DNA from: Devosia lacusdianchii
GTDB taxonomy: Bacteria > Pseudomonadota > Alphaproteobacteria > Rhizobiales > Devosiaceae
NCBI RefSeq assembly: GCF_022429625.1
Contig: NZ_CP092483.1
Span: forward strand, 2,046,001-2,110,000
Length of the DNA: 64,000 nucleotides
Direction: 5' to 3'
The notes beneath the pieces were generated by a model. It made no database searches, was not told the origin of the DNA, and saw nothing but the letters and a program-made list of their open reading frames with translations. How positions within the stretch are numbered: position 1 is the first letter of the stretch; every line of letters begins with the position of its first letter. This document shows positions 58,216 to 64,000 of this stretch, piece by piece. The position numbers and the translations under genes are program-made.

Positions 58216-58321
58216 AGGGTGTTCTCCATTTGTCCCGACGTTATTACAGCCGCAGAGTCGCGTCGAACCGATTTTGACGATGGGGTCGATGAATTCGCGT
58301 GATGAGTAATACGGTAGAAAC

Positions 58322-58930
58322 CTAGGGAAACACGGCCTCGCCGCGGGCGACCATGGCCAGCGCCTGGGGATAGGCCCTGTGCTCCTGCACCAAAATGCGC
58401 GCCGCGAGCGAGTCAGCGTCGTCACCAGGCAGGATCGGCACCCGGGCCTGCAGGATAGTCGGACCGTCATCGAGGTCCGGAATCACCCAATGCACCGTGC
58501 AGCCGCTCTCTGCATCGCCCGCATCGAGCGCCTGCTGTTGCGGCTTCAGGCCCTTATGAAGCGGCAGCAGGGACGGATGGATGTTGAGCATCCGTCCGCT
58601 CCACTTGCGAGCAAAGCCATTGGAAAAGATGCGCATGAAGCCGGCCAGGCAGACATAGTCCACCTGCCAGTCCTCGAGGACCGCGTCGATCCACGCGTCG
58701 AAGTCCTCGCGAGAGGCAAAGTGCTTGTGCGATCGGGCGGCCGTGGGCACGCCATTGGCTCGGGCATAATCGAGACCCGGCGCGTCCAGCTTGTTGGAGA
58801 AAACACCAACGATCTCAGCAGGGTACCCGGCAGCCTTCGCTGCCTGGATAAGCGCCTGCATGTTGGAGCCGCGCCCCGAGATCAGGATGGCGACACGCTT
58901 CTTGCCCGGATCGATGCGGCGCAGGTTCAC
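58322..58930 (-). CDS. purN: Phosphoribosylglycinamide formyltransferase
   Basis: A 202-residue enzyme that formylates GAR with 10-formyl-THF in purine synthesis. [16 protein letters not shown] is the N-terminal loop; the active-site Asn-His-Asp appear in [14 protein letters not shown] and [17 protein letters not shown] start at 58930 overlaps the purM stop by 4 nt, so the pair is coupled. Confidence 0.95.
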   Translation of the reverse strand: MNLRRIDPGKKRVAILISGRGSNMQALIQAAKAAGYPAEIVGVFSNKLDAPGLDYARANGVPTAARSHKHFASREDFDAWIDAVLEDWQVDYVCLAGFMRIFSNGFARKWSGRMLNIHPSLLPLHKGLKPQQQALDAGDAESGCTVHWVIPDLDDGPTILQARVPILPGDDADSLAARILVQEHRAYPQALAMVARGEAVFP

Positions 58931-60003
58931 AGTGCGAGCTTGCCGTCGAACGTCACCGCTTCGCCGGTGCGGCCGGTGAGCTTGCCGACAATGGAGGCCG
59001 TCTCGCCGGCAACGTTGAGATGCTCGACCAACCGGCCGGCATCATCAGGCGCCACGGCGACCAGCATGCCCACGCCGCAATTGAATGTGCGCAGCATTTC
59101 GCGCTCGTTCATGCCGCCGACATGGCTGAGCCAGCCGAAGACCTTTGGTACCGTGACCGCATTGAGATCGACATGCGCCGCCAGATGGTCGGGCAGAACG
59201 CGCGGAATATTGTCGATGAATCCGCCGCCTGTGATGTGAGCCAGCGCCTTGATGCCGATGCCAGCCTTGAGCGCAGACAAAAGCGGCTTCACATAGATCC
59301 GGGTCGGCGTCAGCAGGGCTTCGGACAGCGACTGCCCGGGCGCAAACGGCGCATCCATGAACCAGTCGATTACCGAGAGCTCGACGATCTTTCGGACCAG
59401 CGAATAGCCATTGGAATGGACGCCCGATGATGCGATGGCGACCAGAGTGTCGCCCTCGGCAATGTCAGGGCGGGGCAGGAGGGCGCCGCGCTCGGCGGCA
59501 CCGACGGCAAAGCCCGCCAAGTCATAGTCCTTGCCGTGATACATGCCCGGCATTTCGGCGGTTTCACCACCCAGCAACGCACAGCCGGCGAGGCGGCAGC
59601 CTTCGGCAATGCCGGTAACAATGGCGGTGCCCTGTTCAACGTCGAGCTTGCCGGTAGCGAAGTAATCGAGGAAGAACAGCGGCTCGGCGCCTTGCACAAT
59701 GATGTCGTTTACGCACATGGCCACCAGGTCTTGCCCGATGGTGGAGTGATTGCCGGTATCGATGGCGATCTTGAGCTTGGTGCCCACGCCGTCATTGGCT
59801 GCAACCAGAACCGGATCGGTGAAACCGGCGGCCTTGAGGTCAAACAGGCCACCAAAGCCGCCAATCTCTCCATCGGCGCCAGGGCGGCGGGTGGAACGAA
59901 CCGCCGGCTTGATCGCTTCTACAAGGGCGTTACCCGCATCGATGTCGACGCCGGCCTGCTTGTATGAGAGCCCGTTTGATGTCAGGTTTTGCGGATCGGA
60001 CAT
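58927..60003 (-). CDS. purM: Phosphoribosylformylglycinamidine cyclo-ligase
   Basis: A 358-residue ATP-dependent ligase making AIR in purine synthesis. [60 protein letters not shown] and [18 protein letters not shown] are all conserved. It starts 134 nt from the divergent AI-2E family permease gene and is coupled to purN. Confidence 0.96.
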   Translation of the reverse strand: MSDPQNLTSNGLSYKQAGVDIDAGNALVEAIKPAVRSTRRPGADGEIGGFGGLFDLKAAGFTDPVLVAANDGVGTKLKIAIDTGNHSTIGQDLVAMCVNDIIVQGAEPLFFLDYFATGKLDVEQGTAIVTGIAEGCRLAGCALLGGETAEMPGMYHGKDYDLAGFAVGAAERGALLPRPDIAEGDTLVAIASSGVHSNGYSLVRKIVELSVIDWFMDAPFAPGQSLSEALLTPTRIYVKPLLSALKAGIGIKALAHITGGGFIDNIPRVLPDHLAAHVDLNAVTVPKVFGWLSHVGGMNEREMLRTFNCGVGMLVAVAPDDAGRLVEHLNVAGETASIVGKLTGRTGEAVTFDGKLAL

Positions 60004-60137
60004 TGGCCTCGGACCATAGTGGGGAAAGCGTGCGCAAAGCCGTTACCGGAAGACCAAGGCGGTTGCCAACTCCGGAGCCGGAAGCTAGACGGCCTGATAG
60101 CTTCTCCACCACACCGACGCAAGGCCCGCCCGGCACC

Positions 60138-61229
60138 ATGACCCTTAGAAATCAAGTCCTCGTCTGGGTCACCTTCCTCGTGGTGCTCATCCTGCTGCTG
60201 TGGCTGTTCCGCGGAATCCTGCTGCCCTTCGTTGTCGGGGCGGCACTCGCCTACCTGCTCAACCCATTGGTCAACCAATTGCAGCGCTGGCATTTCAGCC
60301 GCGGCTGGGCGACCACGGTGGTGCTGCTGAGCGTCATCACCATCTTCCTCAGCCTGTTCTTCATGCTGGTCCCGCTGATCGGTCAGCAGATTATCGGTCT
60401 GATCCAGCGCCTGCCGGGCTATGTCAGCGACTTGCAGGCACTGATTACCAAGTGGTCGCCTGAAATCAACGAATGGCTGGGGCCGGAGCGCGCCGCGCAG
60501 CTCCAGACGAGCATCAGTGCCATGACCACGCAGGTGCTGGGCTTTATTGCGGCTTTGCCGGCGGAACTGGTCAATATCGGGCTGACAGGCGCCGGCGTCA
60601 TCGGCTTCACTCTGCTGACCCCGGTCGTGGCTTTCTACCTGCTGCTGGACTGGGAAAGCATGGTCCGCGGTCTGCAGGCCCTGATTCCGCCGATCTATCG
60701 CCCGGAGATCAATGGCATCCTCGGAGACATCGACAAGTCCATGGCCGGCGTTATTCGCGGGCAGGGCGGTGTGCTGCTGATCGATGCGGCGTTCTACGCC
60801 ACGGCGCTAAGCCTCATCGGACTGAATTTCGGCCTTGCCGTTGGGCTCATCGGCGGCCTGCTCAGCTTTATCCCGTTCGTCGGCTTTGCCGTTGGCTTCG
60901 CCCTTTCGGTGGGCATCGCCATCGTCCAGTTCTGGCCCAATTACTGGATGGTGGTCGCCGTCTGCGCCATTTTCATGGGGTGGCAGTTTGTGGAAGGCAA
61001 TATTCTCTACCCCAAGCTGGTTGGCTCTAGCATCAACATCAACCCGGTCTGGCTGATGTTCGCCCTGCTGGCTTTCGGCGCGCTGTTCGGTTTCGTCGGC
61101 CTGCTGCTGGCCGTACCGCTGGCAGCGATCGGCGGCGTCCTCGTCCGCTACGGCGTGTCAAAGTACAAGGCTAGTACTCTCTATCTCGGGCAGAATGGTG
61201 GAGCCGGTGGCGATACCTCCGCCCCCTGA
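60138..61229 (+). CDS. AI-2E family transporter (PerM/UPF0118)
   Basis: A 363-residue inner membrane protein with seven to eight helices; PFVVGAALAYLLNPLVNQLQ near the N-terminus and the C-terminal pair of helices with GFVGLLLAVPLAAIGGVLVR are family hallmarks. Members export signals such as AI-2, or ions, in different species. The frame is open upstream to 59964; ATG at 60138 gives the usual hydrophobic N-terminus, although its ribosome site is weak. hdaA overlaps its end by 35 nt. Confidence 0.88.
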   Translation: MTLRNQVLVWVTFLVVLILLLWLFRGILLPFVVGAALAYLLNPLVNQLQRWHFSRGWATTVVLLSVITIFLSLFFMLVPLIGQQIIGLIQRLPGYVSDLQALITKWSPEINEWLGPERAAQLQTSISAMTTQVLGFIAALPAELVNIGLTGAGVIGFTLLTPVVAFYLLLDWESMVRGLQALIPPIYRPEINGILGDIDKSMAGVIRGQGGVLLIDAAFYATALSLIGLNFGLAVGLIGGLLSFIPFVGFAVGFALSVGIAIVQFWPNYWMVVAVCAIFMGWQFVEGNILYPKLVGSSININPVWLMFALLAFGALFGFVGLLLAVPLAAIGGVLVRYGVSKYKASTLYLGQNGGAGGDTSAP

Positions 61230-61953
61230 TCCATCGACCGGCAAGGGCCAGCTCGCGCTCGAACTCGGCCACACGCCCGCACAGGGCGAAGCCGACTTCC
61301 TGGTAGGCGAGGGCAATGTGCTGGCGCATGGCCGTTTGCTGGCCTTTCCGCATTGGCCCGACCCGATCACCTTGCTGATCGGCCCGGTCAGCTCCGGCAA
61401 GTCCCACCTTGCGCGGATTTTTGCCGATCGGAGCGGCGCCCGCTTTGCCGGTGTGGCGGACCTCGAAGCCTTCGCGACAGAGGGCGGGCAGTCACCATTG
61501 ATCGTCGAGGATGTCGACCGGCTGGCCTATGACGAGGCCGGCTTGTTCCACTTGCTGAATCAGTCGATGCGCGAAACGCGCCCTTTGCTGCTGACGGCGC
61601 GGGAAGACGTTGCGAACTGGCCGCTGGCGACCGATGATGTACGCTCTCGGGCAAGGCGAGCGACGGCGTTCACATTGGAACTGACGGATGACATTCAACT
61701 GTCACATATGTTCGTGAAACTGTTCGGAGATCGGCAGATCAAGGTCGATCCGAAGGTCGTCGGCTACTTGGTTGCACGCATGGAGCGGTCCACCGAGGAA
61801 GTCGCGCTTCTTGCCGACCTGATGGACAGGCTGGCACTGGCCAGGGGAACTGCCATTACCCGCAGCATCGCCGCCGCAGCTCTCGATCGCCGCCGAGAAG
61901 CCCGCGGCGAGGCGAGCAACGAACAGGACTGGGATACCCAAGACGATGAATGA
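61195..61953 (+). CDS. hdaA: DnaA regulatory inactivator HdaA
   Basis: A 252-residue AAA+ protein of the Hda group, related to the ATPase domain of DnaA; with the sliding clamp it promotes ATP hydrolysis on DnaA and prevents over-initiation. [20 protein letters not shown] at the N-terminus contains a QLALEL clamp-binding box, and [20 protein letters not shown] the Walker [21 protein letters not shown] is the sensor-like C-terminal motif. It is followed by ppk, an arrangement seen across Hyphomicrobiales. Confidence 0.9.
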   Translation: MVEPVAIPPPPDPSTGKGQLALELGHTPAQGEADFLVGEGNVLAHGRLLAFPHWPDPITLLIGPVSSGKSHLARIFADRSGARFAGVADLEAFATEGGQSPLIVEDVDRLAYDEAGLFHLLNQSMRETRPLLLTAREDVANWPLATDDVRSRARRATAFTLELTDDIQLSHMFVKLFGDRQIKVDPKVVGYLVARMERSTEEVALLADLMDRLALARGTAITRSIAAAALDRRREARGEASNEQDWDTQDDE

Positions 61954-64000
61954 AATGAGCGAGTTCGCCGAGTCCGACGGCACGGTTCCCGATATCGAGG
62001 CCCTGCGTAGGAGCCCGGCACGCTTCGTCAATCGCGAGGTGAGCTGGCTTCAGTTCAACATGCGTGTGCTAGAGGAAGCCGGCAATGTGAACCACCCGCT
62101 GCTCGAGCGTCTGCGCTTCGTCTCCATCTCGGCCAACAATCTCGACGAGTTCTACATGGTCCGCGTGGCCGGCCTCAAAGGCCAGCTTCGCGCCGGCCTG
62201 AGCAAGCAGAGCGCAGATGGGCTGACCCCCGCCGAGCAGCTCGAGGAAATCGCCACGCTGGCCCAGCACCTGCAGCTGGAGCAGCAGGACCATTGGCAGA
62301 ACCTGCGCGAAGAACTGTTCGCGCAAAACGTGGTGATCCACGAGGAAGACGATCTCACCACCGATCAGATCAACTATCTGCAGAAGCTGTTCCGCGAAGA
62401 AATCTTCCCGGTGCTGACGCCGATCGCCGTCGATCCGGCCCACCCATTTCCGTTCATCCCAAATCTTGGGTTGGCGCTAGCCTTCGAGCTGAAGCGTCCC
62501 GACAATGACCTGCCGCTGACCGCGCTTGTCCGTATCCCCGGCAATCTCGACCGCTTCATCAACCTGCCTAGCGGGCTGGTCTCCGAGGGCCGGAGCGAAG
62601 TCGTGACCATTGACACGCTGGTCAAGCTGTTCTTCCACAAGATGTTCCCCGGCCATGAAGTGGTCGGCTCGGGGGCCTTCCGCGTCATCCGTGACAGCGA
62701 AATCGAAATCGACGACGAAGCCGCCGACCTGGTGGTGGAGTTCGAGTCCGCCCTGCGTCAGCGCCGTCGCGGCCAGGTGATCCGCCTCGAGATCGAAAGC
62801 TCCATGCCACGGGCACTCAAGCGCCAGATCGCCGAGCAGCTCGGCGTCAAGGACGGCGACGTCTTCGAGGTGCACGGCTTCCTCGGCCTTGCCGACGCCC
62901 GCAAGATCTGCGACGTCGACCGCGCCGACCTCAAGTTCACGCCCTATCACGCCCGTTTCCCGGAGCGTATCCGCGATTACAACGGCGACAGCTTCGCCGC
63001 CATTCGCGCCAAGGACATCCTGGTGCACCACCCGTTCGAGAGCTTCGACGTGGTGGCGCAGTTCCTGATGCAGGCGGCGCGCGACCCTGATGTGGTCGCC
63101 ATCAAGCAGACGCTCTACCGCACCTCGGCCGACAGCCCGATCATCAAGGCGCTCGTGCTGGCCGCCGAGGCGGGCAAGTCGGTGACATGCCTTGTCGAAC
63201 TCAAGGCGCGTTTCGACGAAGAGGCCAATATTCGCTGGGCCCGCGATCTGGAGCGGGCGGGGGCGCAGGTCGTGTTCGGTTTCATCGAACTCAAGACCCA
63301 CGCCAAGCTCAGCCAGGTCGTGAGGCGCGAAAAGGGCAAACTGGTGAGCTATTGCCATATCGGCACCGGCAACTACCACCCGATCACTGCCAAGATTTAC
63401 ACCGACCTGAGCTACTTCACGATCGATCCGGCCATCACGCGCGACGTGGCGCGGGTGTTCAACTTCATCACCGGCTATGCCCGCCCGACCGAGCTCGAGA
63501 CCATCGCTGTCTCGCCGGTCAACCTGCGCCAGACGCTGCTCGATAGCATCAGCCGCGAAATAGAATTCGCGCGCAGCGGTCAAGCCGCGAGCATCCTGCT
63601 CAAGATGAACTCGCTGGTCGACCCACAGATCATCGACGCGCTCTACGACGCCAGCCAGGCGGGCGTGAAGGTCGACCTGATCGTGCGCGGCATCTGCTGC
63701 CTGCGTCCTGGCATTCCGGGGTTCTCCGAGAATATCCGTGTGAAATCGGTGGTTGGCCGCTTCCTCGAGCACAGCCGCATTTATTGCTTCGGCAATGGCG
63801 AGACGATGCCCAATCCGCGCGCCAAGGTGTATATTTCGTCCGCGGACCTGATGGGCAGGAACCTGGATGGCCGCGTCGAGGTGATGGTGCCGATTCTCAA
63901 CAACACCGTGCATAAGCAAATCCTCGACCGAATACTGGTTGCCTATCAGCGCGACAACCAGCAGAGCTGGGAAGTGCTGCCGGATGGCAGTTCCCATCGA
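61946..64000 (+). CDS. ppk: Polyphosphate kinase 1 (C-terminus beyond window)
   Basis: 685 codons are present, of an expected 720-740, with no stop before the window end. The N-terminus ([32 protein letters not shown]), a central domain, and the phosphotransfer domain (the catalytic His in [11 protein letters not shown], and [13 protein letters not shown]) are typical. The enzyme builds polyphosphate from ATP. The start is ATG 61946, overlapping hdaA by 8 nt, or ATG 61955; the first is kept as the longer. ppx would be expected next to the right. Confidence 0.94.
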   Translation, partial: MNEMSEFAESDGTVPDIEALRRSPARFVNREVSWLQFNMRVLEEAGNVNHPLLERLRFVSISANNLDEFYMVRVAGLKGQLRAGLSKQSADGLTPAEQLEEIATLAQHLQLEQQDHWQNLREELFAQNVVIHEEDDLTTDQINYLQKLFREEIFPVLTPIAVDPAHPFPFIPNLGLALAFELKRPDNDLPLTALVRIPGNLDRFINLPSGLVSEGRSEVVTIDTLVKLFFHKMFPGHEVVGSGAFRVIRDSEIEIDDEAADLVVEFESALRQRRRGQVIRLEIESSMPRALKRQIAEQLGVKDGDVFEVHGFLGLADARKICDVDRADLKFTPYHARFPERIRDYNGDSFAAIRAKDILVHHPFESFDVVAQFLMQAARDPDVVAIKQTLYRTSADSPIIKALVLAAEAGKSVTCLVELKARFDEEANIRWARDLERAGAQVVFGFIELKTHAKLSQVVRREKGKLVSYCHIGTGNYHPITAKIYTDLSYFTIDPAITRDVARVFNFITGYARPTELETIAVSPVNLRQTLLDSISREIEFARSGQAASILLKMNSLVDPQIIDALYDASQAGVKVDLIVRGICCLRPGIPGFSENIRVKSVVGRFLEHSRIYCFGNGETMPNPRAKVYISSADLMGRNLDGRVEVMVPILNNTVHKQILDRILVAYQRDNQQSWEVLPDGSSHR

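Overview
The window is GC-rich, tightly packed chromosomal DNA from an alphaproteobacterium. Gene order points to the order Hyphomicrobiales (Rhizobiales), and the proteins look most like the Devosia group. That placement is inference from remembered gene order and protein resemblance; no database was searched. I see no phage, insertion sequence, CRISPR array, tRNA or rRNA gene.

Layout. (1) 1-930: the end of one outer-membrane beta-barrel gene and a complete second one with the same last nine residues, each followed by a terminator. (2) 1191-17149: a complete 14-gene nuo operon (nuoA-N, respiratory complex I) with 1-4 nt overlaps, ending in birA. (3) 17224-23615: rnj (RNase J), a DUF1467 membrane protein, a leftward MmcQ/YjbR gene, proS, lolC, lolD and a 23-codon membrane microprotein. 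(4) 23612-29282, leftward: HIT protein, a fatty-acid-hydroxylase/SDR fusion, a COG3146/DUF482 acyltransferase, a glycerophosphodiesterase, RidA, DNA polymerase IV and DUF3572. (5) 29370-31207: divK and pleD, cell-cycle signalling. (6) 31208-31597: an unannotated, strongly structured stretch with a good promoter, probably a non-coding RNA. (7) 31598-49517, mostly leftward: the rhizobial series rpmG, DUF983, rnr, topA, dprA, plsY, pyrC-like, pyrB, ruvX. It is interrupted by insertions: a dipeptidase, a VOC protein, an aldo/keto reductase plus type I murB plus histidine phosphatase set, and an AraC-controlled NmrA/DUF4345/DUF1772 module. (8) 49587-56412: a decayed metallo-hydrolase relic, gatC, a GNAT, a secreted four-cysteine protein, gatA, a small conserved protein, YjhX, chorismate mutase, a second GNAT and gatB. 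(9) 56416-64000: an AhpD-like protein, a proline-rich peptide, an EamA exporter, purN/purM (leftward), an AI-2E family permease, hdaA and a ppk truncated by the window end.

How the genes work together. Region 2 couples NADH oxidation to proton export. Regions 3, 7 and 8 supply translation (prolyl-tRNA synthetase; GatCAB, which makes Gln-tRNA and Asn-tRNA by amidation), RNA turnover (RNase J, RNase R), DNA topology and recombination (TopA, DprA, RuvX), lipoprotein export (LolCD), phospholipid (PlsY), pyrimidine and purine synthesis. DivK, PleD and HdaA are parts of the alphaproteobacterial cell-cycle circuit.

The most interesting non-routine items are the structured RNA candidate at about 31254-31571, an 85-bp palindromic element present twice (34636 and 54748), the hydroxylase/SDR fusion, a dihydroorotase homologue lacking its metal-binding HxH, an extra gamma-type MurB, a terminator-like hairpin just upstream of the MmcQ gene, and two small, well-initiated peptides.
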